Assembly: GCF_012932915.1 (NCBI RefSeq)
Contig: NZ_VCQU01000010.1
Coordinates: 62,001-126,000, forward strand
DNA: 64,000 nucleotides
DNA from: Antrihabitans stalactiti
GTDB lineage: Bacteria > Actinomycetota > Actinomycetes > Mycobacteriales > Mycobacteriaceae
Direction of reading: 5' to 3'
The notes beneath the pieces are model-generated. The model worked only from the letters and a program-made list of their open reading frames with translations, did not search any database and was not told the DNA's origin. Every line of letters starts with the position of its first letter. The first letter of the stretch is position 1. Shown here one piece after another: positions 7,514 to 16,548 of the stretch. Both the position numbers and the translations under genes were made by a program.

Positions 7514-8869
7514 GTGGCGCGTGAACTACACCTGGCTGGATTTCTGATCGCCTCGCACGTCACGCACTCGCACGCGGCATGGCGGCACCCAGGATCGGAG
7601 ACCGACTACCTCGGCCCGGACTATTACCGCCGCGTCGCGCAGACGCTCGAACGTGGCAAGTTCGACTTCTTGTTCTTCGCGGACCTGCTTGCCACTCCGG
7701 TGCGCTACGGCAACGACATTCGCGTGCCGCTGAGCAGTGGTACCCAGGCTTCGGCGACGATCGACCCGTCGCTCGTCGCGGCAAGCCTGGTGAACGTCAC
7801 CGAGAAGATCGGCGTCGCGATAACCAAGTCCACTACGTACTTTCATCCTTACGAGGTGGCCCGGATTTTCGCGACGCTGGATCACCTCTCGCGTGGACGG
7901 TCCGCGTGGAACATCGTCACATCGCTGAATCAAGCGGAGGCGCAGAATTTTGGTCTCGACAACCACCTCGGTCACGACGAGCGCTACGAACGCGCACACG
8001 AATTCGTCGAGGTCGCGCTGAAGCTGTGGGGGAGTTGGGACCGTGATGCCCTCGTGCAGGACAAGGAGACTGGCATCTTTGCCGATCCTGACAAGGTCCG
8101 CACTGTCGACCACGATGGGACGTGGTTCAAGTCCCGCGGGCCGTTGACGGTGCCGCATTCACCGCAGAGCCGGCCGGTCCTCATTCAAGCCGGATCGTCC
8201 AGCATCGGTAAGGATTTCGCCGCCCGCTGGGCTGAAGCGATCTTCGAGATCGATCCCACTCCTGAGGGTCGACGGGCGTACTACGACGACGTGAAGTCCC
8301 GCGCGTCGAACTTCGGGCGTAACCCTGACGACGTCAACATCTTCCCGTCTTTCGTCCCGTTCATCGGCGAGACCGAGTCGATTGCGCGGGAGAAGCAAGC
8401 GTTCCACAACGAACTCGCAGACCCGATCTCAGGCCTGATCACGCTGTCGGTGCACACAGACCATGACTTCTCGCAGTACGACCTGGACGCGCCGGTAGAA
8501 GACATACTCGTGCCGGGTACGCAGGGGCTGTTCGACGTCGCGCGACGACTCAGCGTGAACGACAACCTCACGCTGCGCGACATCGGAAAGCTGTACGCAC
8601 AAGGCGTTCTGCTCCCGCAGTTCGTTGGCACGCCCGCCCAGATTGCCGACCAGATCGAAGACGGATTCAACGGCGGTGAAGCCGACGGCTACATCCTCTC
8701 CGCCGCACAGGCGCCAGGAACGTTCGACGACTTCGTCGACCTCGTCGTACCAGAACTGCAGCGGCGTGGCCTGTTCCGCACCGACTACACCGGGACAACG
8801 TTGCGTGACCACCTCGGTCTGGGTGACGCAAGCCTCACACCAGCGCCACGGCGAGTTGCGGTCGCCTGA
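7514..8869 (+). CDS. NtaA/SnaA/DszA-type FMN-dependent monooxygenase
   Basis: 451 aa from the GTG at 7514 (AAGGA just upstream). A longer reading from ATG 7463 is possible, but the family starts at ARELHLAGFL as here. TIM-barrel luciferase-like fold with family landmarks: HPYEVARIFATLDHLSRGRSAWNIVTS (in parts, about 115-140), NFGLDNHLGHDERYERAHEF and PVLIQAGSSSIGKDFAARWAE. Homologues oxidise nitrilotriacetate, pristinamycin or dibenzothiophene sulfone with FMNH2 from a separate reductase. No reductase gene is adjacent. The substrate is probably a xenobiotic or organosulfur compound, but this is a family inference only. The 139-bp leader contains a short GC hairpin (7471-7484). Confidence 0.88.
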   Translation: MARELHLAGFLIASHVTHSHAAWRHPGSETDYLGPDYYRRVAQTLERGKFDFLFFADLLATPVRYGNDIRVPLSSGTQASATIDPSLVAASLVNVTEKIGVAITKSTTYFHPYEVARIFATLDHLSRGRSAWNIVTSLNQAEAQNFGLDNHLGHDERYERAHEFVEVALKLWGSWDRDALVQDKETGIFADPDKVRTVDHDGTWFKSRGPLTVPHSPQSRPVLIQAGSSSIGKDFAARWAEAIFEIDPTPEGRRAYYDDVKSRASNFGRNPDDVNIFPSFVPFIGETESIAREKQAFHNELADPISGLITLSVHTDHDFSQYDLDAPVEDILVPGTQGLFDVARRLSVNDNLTLRDIGKLYAQGVLLPQFVGTPAQIADQIEDGFNGGEADGYILSAAQAPGTFDDFVDLVVPELQRRGLFRTDYTGTTLRDHLGLGDASLTPAPRRVAVA

Positions 8870-8890
8870 TCTGCGTCGTCACCGAAGCGC

Positions 8891-8942
8891 ACCCCTTGTG
8901 AGTCTTTTAGGAGTCCAGGGACTCCCAAAAGACTCACGAGGG
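8891..8942. terminator. bidirectional hairpin terminator
   Basis: TGAGTCTTTTAGGAGTCC (8899-8916) pairs with GGACTCCCAAAAGACTCA (8919-8936), with one mismatch and partly complementary flanks. It lies between two convergent genes (LLM monooxygenase ending at 8869, icd ending at 8954). T or A runs inside the stem serve either direction. Confidence 0.85.
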
Positions 8943-8953
8943 TGAGCAATTAG

Positions 8954-11191
8954 TTAGTTGTTGACAGCAGCGAGTGCGTCGTTGAACGTCTTGCTCGGCC
9001 GCATCACGTCGGCCAGCTTGTCGAGATCTGCCGCGTAGTAACCGCCGATGTCGACCGGCTCGCCTTGGACCTCGGCGAGTTCCGCGACGATCTTGTCCTC
9101 GTTCGCGGCCAACGTCTCGGCAAGTCCGGCGAACTGCTTCGCCAGGTCCGGGTCGTCGGTCTGGTTGGCAAGCTCTGTCGCCCAATACAGGGCGAGGTAG
9201 AACTGGCTGCCGCGGTTGTCGAGTTCGCCCGTCTTGCGTGACGGGTTCTTGTTGTTTTCGAGCAGCTTGCCGGTGGCGGCGTCGAGCGTCTTGGCCAGGA
9301 TCGTCGCCTGCGGGTTGTCGGTCTTGCGACCGAGATCTTCCAAACTGACTGCCAGCGCGAGGAATTCACCGAGCGAGTCCCAGCGTAGGTGGTTCTCTTC
9401 GGTCAGCTGCTTGACGTGCTTCGGTGCCGAACCGCCCGCGCCCGTCTCGTACAGACCGCCCCCTGCCATCAGAGGCACGATGGACAGCATCTTTGCGCTG
9501 GTGCCGAGTTCCAAGATCGGGAACAGGTCGGTGAGATAGTCGCGAAGAATGTTGCCGGTAGCGGAAATGGTGTCCAGCCCGCGGATGAGACGTTCCAGCG
9601 TGTATCGCATGGACCGCACCTGCGACATGATCTGGATGTCCAGGCCAGCCGTGTCGTGGTCCTTCAGGTACAGGCGGACCTTCTTGATCAGCTCGTTCTC
9701 GTGCGGGCGGTACGGGTCCAGCCAGAACAGGACCGGCATGCCGGACTCACGTGCGCGAGTGACGGCCAGCTTCACCCAGTCGCGGATCGGGGCGTCCTTG
9801 ACGGTGCACATGCGCCAGATGTCGCCGGCTTCCACCTGCTGAGTCAGCAGGACTTCGCCGGTGGCGATATCGACGATGTTGGCGTCGCCGTCTTCGGGAA
9901 CTTCGAACGTCTTGTCGTGGCTGCCGTATTCCTCGGCCTTCTGTGCCATGAGGCCGACGTTCGGCACGGTGCCCATCGTGGCAGGGTCGAACGCGCCGTT
10001 CGTCTTACAGAAGTTGATGATCTCCTGGTAGATGCGGGCGAAGGTCGACTCCGGCATCACAGCCTTGGCGTCCTTGGTGCGTCCGTCGGCGCCGTACATC
10101 TTGCCGCCCGCGCGGATCATCGCAGGCATCGAGGCGTCGACGATCACGTCACTGGGGGAGTGGAAGTTCGAAATGCCTTTGCTCGAATCGACCATGGCGA
10201 GCTCGGGCCGATGCTCGTGGCACTTGTGCAGGTCTTCGGTGATCTCGTCGCGCAGCGACGACGGCAACGTCTCGATCTTCTCGTAGAGGTTGGCCATGCC
10301 GTTGTTCACGTTCACGCCCAGCTCGTCGAACAGTTCTTGGTGCTTGGCGAAGGCGTCCTTGTAGAACGTCCGGACCGCGTGGCCGAAGACGATGGGGTGC
10401 GAGACTTTCATCATCGTTGCCTTGACGTGCAGCGAGAACATCACGCCGGTCTTGCGCGCATCCTCCATCTGCTCTTCGTAGAACTCGAGCAACGCCTTGC
10501 GGCTCATGAACATGCTGTCGATGACGTCGCCCTCACCCATCGACACCTCGGGCTTGAGCACGATCGTTTCGCCGCTCTTGGTCCGCAGCTCCATCTTCAG
10601 GTCGCGTGCGCGGTCCAGCGTCATCGACTTCTCGCCGTGGTAGAAGTCGCCGTGCTTCATGTGCGCGACATGCGACCGTGACGCCATGGACCACTCGCCC
10701 ATGGAGTGCGGGTGCTTGCGCACGTATTCCTTGACCGCTTTGGGTGCCCGACGGTCCGAGTTGCCTTCGCGCAGCACCGGGTTCACCGCGCTGCCCAGGC
10801 ACCTGCCGTAGCGCGTGCGGATGTCTTTCTCTTCGTCGGTGGTCGGGTTCTCCGGCAGGTCCGGAACGTCGTAGCCCTTTTCCTGCAGTTCCTTGATGGC
10901 TGCCCGCAACTGCGGCACGGATGCGCTGATGTTGGGCAGCTTGATGATGTTGGTTTCGGGCAACTGCGTCAGCCGACCGAGTTCGTCCAGATTGTTCGGC
11001 ACTTTTTGCTCGTCGGTCAGCCGATCGGGAAACTCCGCCAGGATTCGCGCCGCGAGCGAAATGTCGCTGGTCTCGATCGAGATGCCGGCAGGTTCGGCAA
11101 AGGTGCGAATGATCGGTAGGAAGGCAGCTGTCGCGAGAAAGGGCGCCTCGTCGGTCAGCGTGTAGATGATGGTCGGCTGCTCGGCACTCAT
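8954..11191 (-). CDS. icd2: NADP-dependent isocitrate dehydrogenase, monomeric type
   Basis: 745 aa, the usual size of the monomeric (IDH-II) enzyme. The start is the ATG ending at 11191 behind GGAG; the open frame goes 23 codons further but without a ribosome site. Signature stretches include [19 protein letters not shown] at the N-terminus, [38 protein letters not shown] and the C-terminal [14 protein letters not shown]. It decarboxylates isocitrate to 2-oxoglutarate in the TCA cycle and yields NADPH. The monomeric form is typical of corynebacteria, rhodococci and azotobacters. Upstream on the same strand is a DUF2235 gene (73-bp gap). A strong hairpin follows the stop. Confidence 0.96.
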   Translation of the reverse strand: MSAEQPTIIYTLTDEAPFLATAAFLPIIRTFAEPAGISIETSDISLAARILAEFPDRLTDEQKVPNNLDELGRLTQLPETNIIKLPNISASVPQLRAAIKELQEKGYDVPDLPENPTTDEEKDIRTRYGRCLGSAVNPVLREGNSDRRAPKAVKEYVRKHPHSMGEWSMASRSHVAHMKHGDFYHGEKSMTLDRARDLKMELRTKSGETIVLKPEVSMGEGDVIDSMFMSRKALLEFYEEQMEDARKTGVMFSLHVKATMMKVSHPIVFGHAVRTFYKDAFAKHQELFDELGVNVNNGMANLYEKIETLPSSLRDEITEDLHKCHEHRPELAMVDSSKGISNFHSPSDVIVDASMPAMIRAGGKMYGADGRTKDAKAVMPESTFARIYQEIINFCKTNGAFDPATMGTVPNVGLMAQKAEEYGSHDKTFEVPEDGDANIVDIATGEVLLTQQVEAGDIWRMCTVKDAPIRDWVKLAVTRARESGMPVLFWLDPYRPHENELIKKVRLYLKDHDTAGLDIQIMSQVRSMRYTLERLIRGLDTISATGNILRDYLTDLFPILELGTSAKMLSIVPLMAGGGLYETGAGGSAPKHVKQLTEENHLRWDSLGEFLALAVSLEDLGRKTDNPQATILAKTLDAATGKLLENNKNPSRKTGELDNRGSQFYLALYWATELANQTDDPDLAKQFAGLAETLAANEDKIVAELAEVQGEPVDIGGYYAADLDKLADVMRPSKTFNDALAAVNN

Positions 11192-11264
11192 TGTTGTTCT
11201 CCCGGCGTCACTTGTGGGGTCCGATTTTCGTCGCCGTTTTGTGACGGCGGCCTCAAGCATCTCA

Positions 11265-12368
11265 CTATGGCTTTCGTTGGGCTTTCACTCGGCTGGTCCG
11301 ACGTGAAATCGGCCGGGTTGGACTCGCCGAACTTCGTACCACCAACTCGACTTGGTAGGTCTCGTCGGCGAGCCGACGACTCCCCGCGGACGTGATGGTC
11401 AGCGGCGGGTTGTACTCCGGATCCAGGTTGACGCGCACGTCGACGGAGTTCGCGACGATGGACCCCGGGTCGACCACGCGTGGTTTTGCCCGTCCCCACA
11501 GCGGATTCCAGGTGCGGCCGATCTTGTCGAGCGCAGCCTCGGTCGGCTGGGGTAGCGCGCGATAGTCCTTCGATTTGGTCCTGATCTCCAGGCCGTGGCC
11601 GGCCGCTTTGGACAACATCCACGCGAACGGGATATCGGAAAGCTGGTGCTTTGGCTTGTGAAAGCGTTTGCGCGGGTCGAGCGAGATACCGCCACCCACA
11701 TCGGTGTGGTCGCCCGCGAACCATACTTGGTGGAGTCCTTCTGCTCGGGCGTGCCACAGCGACGGAGTGAACTGCCGTCGTCGCTCGTCCAATGCCAAGG
11801 CGTGGTAGGCGTTGAGCACGTCCTCGTGCAGGTTCGTATCGTGGAACCCCCACTTCTCGTCGTCGTGCCGATCGAGCAGCGCAGCTGGAATACCCAGCGT
11901 GCCAACGGTTTCCCAGACGCCGATCATCATGATGCCCGGATCGACGAACTCTGCGGCCGCGGGGGGGTGCCATTTCCGCTCGGTCGTACGGGCGCGATAG
12001 CCCTTGAACGCCATCGAAATGATGTTGCGACTCTTGTCGACCGTCGGCAGGCCGCAGAACGCGATCATCCCGGCGATGCTGCGTGCCGTGAACGCGCCTC
12101 GGCTGAAGCCGAACAGGTACAGCTCGTCGCCTGGGTCGTAGACCTCGGCGATCTTGCGGTAGCCGCGCTTCACGCCCTTGTTGAGCCCAGCGCCGAACGC
12201 CCCGCCCTGCATGCGGCGGATCCACGAGCCGGAGGTGCCGACGCCTTTGTCGTAGATCACCATCTGCGTATTCGTGCGCTTGAGCACTGTGTACAGCCGG
12301 TAGACGTTGGTGTTGGAGCGGCGTTTCTTGCCCCATGTCCCGTCACAGCAGTACACGATCTTCTTCAC
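11265..12368 (-). CDS. DUF2235 domain protein (Tle1-like alpha/beta hydrolase)
   Basis: 367 aa from the GTG ending at 12368, which has AGGAG seven bases upstream; an ATG 11 codons earlier lacks one. The N-terminus [12 protein letters not shown] is the diagnostic DUF2235 start. A nucleophile elbow [14 protein letters not shown] (about 97-110) gives a Ser in G-X-S-X-G context. Asp and His candidates lie in [10 protein letters not shown] and [15 protein letters not shown]2235 is the catalytic fold of type VI phospholipase effectors of the Tle1 class, but many actinobacterial members stand alone with unknown substrates. No signal peptide, so cytosolic or peripheral. It precedes icd on the same strand; any functional link is unclear. 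Confidence 0.85.
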   Translation of the reverse strand: MKKIVYCCDGTWGKKRRSNTNVYRLYTVLKRTNTQMVIYDKGVGTSGSWIRRMQGGAFGAGLNKGVKRGYRKIAEVYDPGDELYLFGFSRGAFTARSIAGMIAFCGLPTVDKSRNIISMAFKGYRARTTERKWHPPAAAEFVDPGIMMIGVWETVGTLGIPAALLDRHDDEKWGFHDTNLHEDVLNAYHALALDERRRQFTPSLWHARAEGLHQVWFAGDHTDVGGGISLDPRKRFHKPKHQLSDIPFAWMLSKAAGHGLEIRTKSKDYRALPQPTEAALDKIGRTWNPLWGRAKPRVVDPGSIVANSVDVRVNLDPEYNPPLTITSAGSRRLADETYQVELVVRSSASPTRPISRRTSRVKAQRKP

Positions 12369-12491
12369 CAGATCTCCTGTCCGCGCGTGGTGCTCAATCA
12401 TGCATATACGAAATGACCCCTTTTGTGGACCAGATCGCGCATGTCGACCATTCTCCTCGCTAAGGACGTGGATGCATCGAGCGTCGCCGAG

Positions 12492-13256
12492 CTAGCGTTT
12501 ACGAAAGTTGGCGACGAACTCGCGGAATGCCTCGCTGCTCAGCGACGATGCCTGCGCCCACGATTCGAAATCGACCGACGTCGCGAGGTCGGAGGTGGTG
12601 GCGATCCGGACCGACCGCTTGATGTTCGCGTTGAGTTCCGCGCCGCGCGTCGCGAACTTCTCGGCAAGCTCGCGTGCCTTCGCCTCAGGCTCGGTCGCCG
12701 TCATAGTGGCCAGCCCGAGACGGAATGCGTCCTCGGCGCTGATCACGTCGCCCATGAGCAGTGCCGCGGTCGCCTGTGCAGCGCCGATCCGCTCGGTCAG
12801 AAAGTACGAGCAACCGCCGCCGGGATGCAGGCCGATGTCGGCGAATGTCGGTCCGAATGCGGCGTACGGTCCAGCGACCACGATGTCACAGGCGAGCGCG
12901 ATGTTGAGGCCGGCGCCGATGGCCGCGCCCTGGACCGCCGCGATCGTCGGGATGTTCAGGTCGCGGATGCCGAGGAAGGATCCGTAGACGCCCTTGAGGT
13001 TGTCCCGCAGCACGCCGATCGGCCTGGTGACATCACCGAACAGACTCTCGAGATTGGCGCCCGCGCAGAAAGCCTTGCCGGCACCGGTGACGATCAACGC
13101 CCGCGCATCGCGATCGGCCGCTACTGCTGCGATCGCATTCGCAAGCTCACCCAATAGGGCGCGATCCAACGCGTTTCTTCGCTCGGGCGCATTCAGCCTG
13201 ATCGTGCGGATGCTGTCGTGGCTCTCGAGAAGGACCAGATCGTTCGTCGCTGTCAT
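12492..13256 (-). CDS. enoyl-CoA hydratase/isomerase (crotonase) family protein lacking the usual glutamates
   Basis: 254 aa, full crotonase length. The CoA-binding and oxyanion-hole segments are present (AFCAGANLE, about 62-70; AAVQGAAIGAGLNIALACD, about 106-124). However, the position of hydratase Glu144 is Asn118 and that of Glu164 is Phe138 in FGPTFADIGLHPGGG. A classical hydratase needs at least one of these, so this protein may be an isomerase, hydrolase or a non-catalytic member. No other beta-oxidation gene is directly adjacent. ATG ending at 13256. Confidence 0.85.
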   Translation of the reverse strand: MTATNDLVLLESHDSIRTIRLNAPERRNALDRALLGELANAIAAVAADRDARALIVTGAGKAFCAGANLESLFGDVTRPIGVLRDNLKGVYGSFLGIRDLNIPTIAAVQGAAIGAGLNIALACDIVVAGPYAAFGPTFADIGLHPGGGCSYFLTERIGAAQATAALLMGDVISAEDAFRLGLATMTATEPEAKARELAEKFATRGAELNANIKRSVRIATTSDLATSVDFESWAQASSLSSEAFREFVANFRKR

Positions 13257-13282
13257 GGGCTCAGCCTAGAGATCCCACGGCG

Positions 13283-14440
13283 CTACTTGACGACCTCGAC
13301 TTTGACGGGGTTGTCGGGGAACAAGATTGCACTGACATCACGAAGTAAAGGATTCACCGGCGGCTCTCCGTCGATCACCTTGTCGCTGTTGATGAATACG
13401 ACGATCGACGAGTCGATCGCGGGATGGTAGACGGCGTAGGACATGTAGCCGGGGATTCCACCGTTGTGCCCGAGCCACCCTGTTGTGTCTTCGATTCCGA
13501 AGTCGTAGTGGTAGTTGTCGGTGTTGTCACCGATCGGGTCCCAACGAAGGCGTTCGCGCTGCAGGTCGATGTTGAGCAGCGTTCCTTTGGCGAGCAACTT
13601 CACCCAGAGGGTGAGGTCGTCGAGCGTGGAAATCAGCTGGCCGGCGGAGTAGGCCTGGGACGGGCTCCAATTCGTCGAGTCGACGATCGGATTGCTCGGA
13701 TCCAGCGACGTGTAGCCGAACACGTGCGGAGCCGAGAAGTTCCCATCATGCGGCCACACCGTGTGGGAAAGATTGTTGGGACGCAGAATCTTTTCCTTCA
13801 GCACGTCCTCGAATGGTTTGCCTTCGATCTTCTCCACGGCCAATCCCAGCAGGACCGTGTTCGCGTTCGAATAGGTCGCGCTGGTGCCCGGCGAGTACTC
13901 CGGTCCCATCGCGTACGAGTACGCAAGCAGTTCTTGCGGCTCCCATGCCCGGGCAGGATCGGCGAAGAATGCCGCACGAAACTCCGGATTTCCCAAGTAT
14001 TCCGACAGTCCCGCAGTCATGTTGCCGAGCATGCGAATTGTGATTCGGTCGCCCGCGGGCACGCCTTCTACGTATTTCGCTATCGGGTCGTCGAGTTTTA
14101 GCTTGCCTTCCTGAACCAACTTCAAGATGAGTGTGGTCGTGAAGGTCTTTGTAATGCTCCCGATCCGATGCTGCATTGCCGGATCGATCGGCTGCGGAGC
14201 GCCGGCGGTCGGTGCCGTCGATGCGTCGCCGACCGCGTGGGTCCACGTCCCGTCGGGAGTCGAGACCTGAATCAACACGCCGGGCGCCTTGCCGTCTGCG
14301 ACGAACTGCTTCAAAAACGTTGTGGCCGAATCAATTCGAGATGCAGGCAGGGCATCTTTGGTGGTGTCGTCGGTACTGCCGCACCCGGCGCACACGACCG
14401 CGAGCACCACCAAGTTGCCGATCAAACGAGTTATGCGCAT
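13283..14440 (-). CDS. serine beta-lactamase-like (class C/PBP-fold) lipoprotein
   Basis: 385 aa. The start is the ATG ending at 14440, with GGAGGG upstream and a lipoprotein signal immediately after it; lipid-modified cysteine C20 lies in VVCAGC. The three serine-hydrolase motifs are all present: S95-I-T-K98, Y190-S-N192 and H325-N-G327. The fold is that of class C beta-lactamases, D-Ala-D-Ala carboxypeptidases and related esterases. In mycobacteria-like cells these membrane-anchored forms act on peptidoglycan or small esters. Substrate cannot be told. Confidence 0.9.
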   Translation of the reverse strand: MRITRLIGNLVVLAVVCAGCGSTDDTTKDALPASRIDSATTFLKQFVADGKAPGVLIQVSTPDGTWTHAVGDASTAPTAGAPQPIDPAMQHRIGSITKTFTTTLILKLVQEGKLKLDDPIAKYVEGVPAGDRITIRMLGNMTAGLSEYLGNPEFRAAFFADPARAWEPQELLAYSYAMGPEYSPGTSATYSNANTVLLGLAVEKIEGKPFEDVLKEKILRPNNLSHTVWPHDGNFSAPHVFGYTSLDPSNPIVDSTNWSPSQAYSAGQLISTLDDLTLWVKLLAKGTLLNIDLQRERLRWDPIGDNTDNYHYDFGIEDTTGWLGHNGGIPGYMSYAVYHPAIDSSIVVFINSDKVIDGEPPVNPLLRDVSAILFPDNPVKVEVVK

Positions 14441-14537
14441 GCATCGACCCTCCGCACTGAGGTTCTGAGCCAAGCGAAGAATACGGCTAGCCAGCCCGAC
14501 CGGTAGGCACATCGGTCAAGCCGCCCGTGATCGCGGC

Positions 14538-15146
14538 TTAATTCTGGCCGATCGCTCTGGGTAAGTGCCAGCTCCGCCAAAGGGCCAGCAACCGTAGGCC
14601 GGTCGCGAGAATCGTTCCCGCGATGACCGCCGCGCCGGCAGGAACGTCAAGCGCGTCGCCCACGACCGTGACGGCGGCGCCCAGCAGAGCCGGAACCGCG
14701 TAGAGATCTCGATGCAGGAGCAGCGGTACTTCGTTGACGAGCATGTCGCGCAATACACCGCCGCCGAGAGCAGTGGTCGCGCCGACCAGAACGGCGCCCA
14801 ATGCGCTGGAACCGTGATCGAGAGCAATGCTGGCGCCGCCGGTCGCGAACAACCCCATACCGAACGCGTCGAAAAGGATGACGGCATTCCAGACTTTGCT
14901 CAACGCGGGATGTGCGAACGACACGACGATCGATGTCGCTACAGCGACGGTGATGCTCGGCCAGCGATCCAACGATGTCGGGGGATGAATGCCCAGCAGC
15001 AGGTCACGCAAGATCCCGCCGCCGATGCCCGTCGTCGCTCCCACCACACAGATTCCGAAGATGTCCAGCCGCTTGTTGACGCCGACGAGCGCTCCGGACG
15101 CGGCAAATACCGCAATGCCGACGAGGTTCAGGGTCTGTAGCAGCAC
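14538..15146 (-). CDS. trimeric intracellular cation (TRIC)-channel family / UPF0126 membrane protein
   Basis: 202 aa from a GTG ending at 15146; the ribosome site is weak. It shows the family's internal duplication: two copies of a GG-containing helix pair (GATTGIGGGILRDLLLGIHPP about 36-56, and GATTALGGGVLRDMLVNEVP about 120-140) in a six- to seven-helix protein. Prokaryotic TRIC homologues form K+-permeable trimers, and others in the family (YicG, YadS) are linked to glycine uptake. Specific role unknown. Confidence 0.9.
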   Translation of the reverse strand: MLLQTLNLVGIAVFAASGALVGVNKRLDIFGICVVGATTGIGGGILRDLLLGIHPPTSLDRWPSITVAVATSIVVSFAHPALSKVWNAVILFDAFGMGLFATGGASIALDHGSSALGAVLVGATTALGGGVLRDMLVNEVPLLLHRDLYAVPALLGAAVTVVGDALDVPAGAAVIAGTILATGLRLLALWRSWHLPRAIGQN

Positions 15147-15180
15147 GCGATCAGCGTAGGCGGCTGGTCAGCGCAGGCGC

Positions 15181-16176
15181 TTACGCCGCGAGGCGTTCCC
15201 GGGCATCGGCGACCAATTCGAGCGCGCGGACCCGCTCGACAGCCCTACGGCCATGGAAAGCGAGCATGACTTCGTCAGCATCGGCTTCGGCGGCGAACTC
15301 GGTGATCGCGGCAATCGCATCGTCTGCGGTTCCGACGACGGACCGTCGCATCATCGCCAAGACCTGGCGCCCCTGCGGCGTGGTCGCGACTGCATCCAGT
15401 TCGTCGTCGGTGAACGACTCGGCTTGTGCGACACCACGCAAGAGGAAGGACCGGACCCGCGAACGACGCACCGCGGCGAAGATCTCGTCAGCCTCGGCGT
15501 GAGTCGGCGCCACGGTCGCATTGAACGCGGCGATGACATAGGGCTCCGAAAGTTGTTCGCTCGGACGAAAATTGGCACGGTACGCAGCGACGGCGTCGAG
15601 AAGCAGGTCGGGTGCGAAGTGCGAGGCGAACGCGTAGGGGAGACCAAGCTGCGCGGCGAGCGAGGCGCCGAACATCGACGAGCCGAGGATATAGAGCGGC
15701 ACGTTCGTGCCCGCACCGGGGAATGCCTGGACCCCTTCGACCGCCGACCGGCCCGCGAGATACGCCTGAAGTTCGAGAACGTCCTGAGGAAATTGGTCGC
15801 TGGCGCGGACGTCGCGGCGCATGGCTCGAAACGTTCGCTGATCGGTGCCTGGCGCACGGCCGAGGCCGAGATCGATCCGGCCGGGATGCAGCGTCGCAAG
15901 AGTTCCGAATTGTTCAGCGATCACCAGAGGCGAATGGTTCGGCAGCATCACACCGCCGGCGCCGAGCCGGATCGTCGACGTGTGCGCCGCAATATGCGCG
16001 ATCAGCACTGCCGTCGCACTGGACGCAATGGTCGGCATGTTGTGGTGCTCTGCATACCAAACCCGTTCGTACCCTGCAGCTTCCGCCGCCCGCGCCAGCG
16101 CGACGCTGCCGGTGAACGATTCAGCAATCGTTTCGGTCCGGCTGACGGGGGCAAGGTCCAGTACGGAAAGGCGCAT
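15181..16176 (-). CDS. LLM-class flavin-dependent oxidoreductase (luciferase-like)
   Basis: 331 aa from the ATG ending at 16176; this matches the usual family start [11 protein letters not shown]. Landmarks are [17 protein letters not shown] (about 31-47), [25 protein letters not shown] in parts (about 70-94) and the [13 protein letters not shown] loop. This group (MsnO8-like) uses FMN with NADH for oxidation of unknown small substrates. It lies downstream of a 361-bp intergenic stretch containing direct repeats and is divergent from DUF222 copy 2. Confidence 0.88.
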   Translation of the reverse strand: MRLSVLDLAPVSRTETIAESFTGSVALARAAEAAGYERVWYAEHHNMPTIASSATAVLIAHIAAHTSTIRLGAGGVMLPNHSPLVIAEQFGTLATLHPGRIDLGLGRAPGTDQRTFRAMRRDVRASDQFPQDVLELQAYLAGRSAVEGVQAFPGAGTNVPLYILGSSMFGASLAAQLGLPYAFASHFAPDLLLDAVAAYRANFRPSEQLSEPYVIAAFNATVAPTHAEADEIFAAVRRSRVRSFLLRGVAQAESFTDDELDAVATTPQGRQVLAMMRRSVVGTADDAIAAITEFAAEADADEVMLAFHGRRAVERVRALELVADARERLAA

Positions 16177-16271
16177 GAACGGTCCAACCCGGACCTGGAG
16201 TGTCGTATTCCTTCTTGCTCTCGCGGGAACAGTGGCCGTGAGCGGTGGGTCGCTAGGTTCGATTGATTGCT

Positions 16272-16325
16272 GACCACTTCCGACCCTCTGGAGACAGCAA
16301 CCCACCGGGTCACGCCAGCAACGAA
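16272..16325 (+). repeat. 54-bp direct repeat, copy A
   Basis: Aligned without gaps to 16424-16477 it matches at 43 of 54 positions. The core GGAGACAGCAACCC is identical. The offset is 152 bp. Both copies lie in the gap before DUF222 copy 2. A 10-bp sequence between them (CTGGTGTGAC, 16339-16348) is the reverse complement of part of copy B (16461-16470), so the RNA or DNA could also fold. Confidence 0.75.
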
Positions 16326-16423
16326 GCCTGGGCCAAGACTGGTGTGACTGCAGGCCGTGCGGCATCAATGTCGCAGCCAGTCGATCTAACCGGCTGGGTG
16401 TGACATCGATGCGATGGAGGGTC

Positions 16424-16477
16424 GGTCACTTCCGACACTCCGGAGACAGCAACCCGTCCAGTCACACCAGTCACGAA
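16424..16477 (+). repeat. 54-bp direct repeat, copy B
   Basis: Second copy of the repeat at 16272-16325. It ends about 50 bp before the -10 of DUF222 copy 2. The 361-bp gap 16177-16538 otherwise holds only this repeat pair and the DUF222 promoter. Confidence 0.75.
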
Positions 16478-16526
16478 AACCGTTGGTGCCGTTGATCGCT
16501 CACCGAAACGTGTCAGTGGGTCCCGA

Positions 16527-16548
16527 TACACTACGAACATGCTTGCGA
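16527..16548 (+). promoter_or_regulatory. -10 and degenerate SOS-like site of DUF222 copy 2
   Basis: TACACT (16527-16532) is followed by ACGAACATGCTTGCGA (16533-16548), a weak match to the LexA consensus that contains the start ATG (16539-16541). The order TACACT, GAAC, ATG is the same as at DUF222 copy 1 (4040-4021), although the two genes are only distantly similar. Confidence 0.4.

Noticed and set aside
16177-16538. possible CRISPR-like array suggested by repeats near DUF222 gene 2
   Set aside because: Only two imperfect 54-bp copies, no regular spacers and no cas genes.
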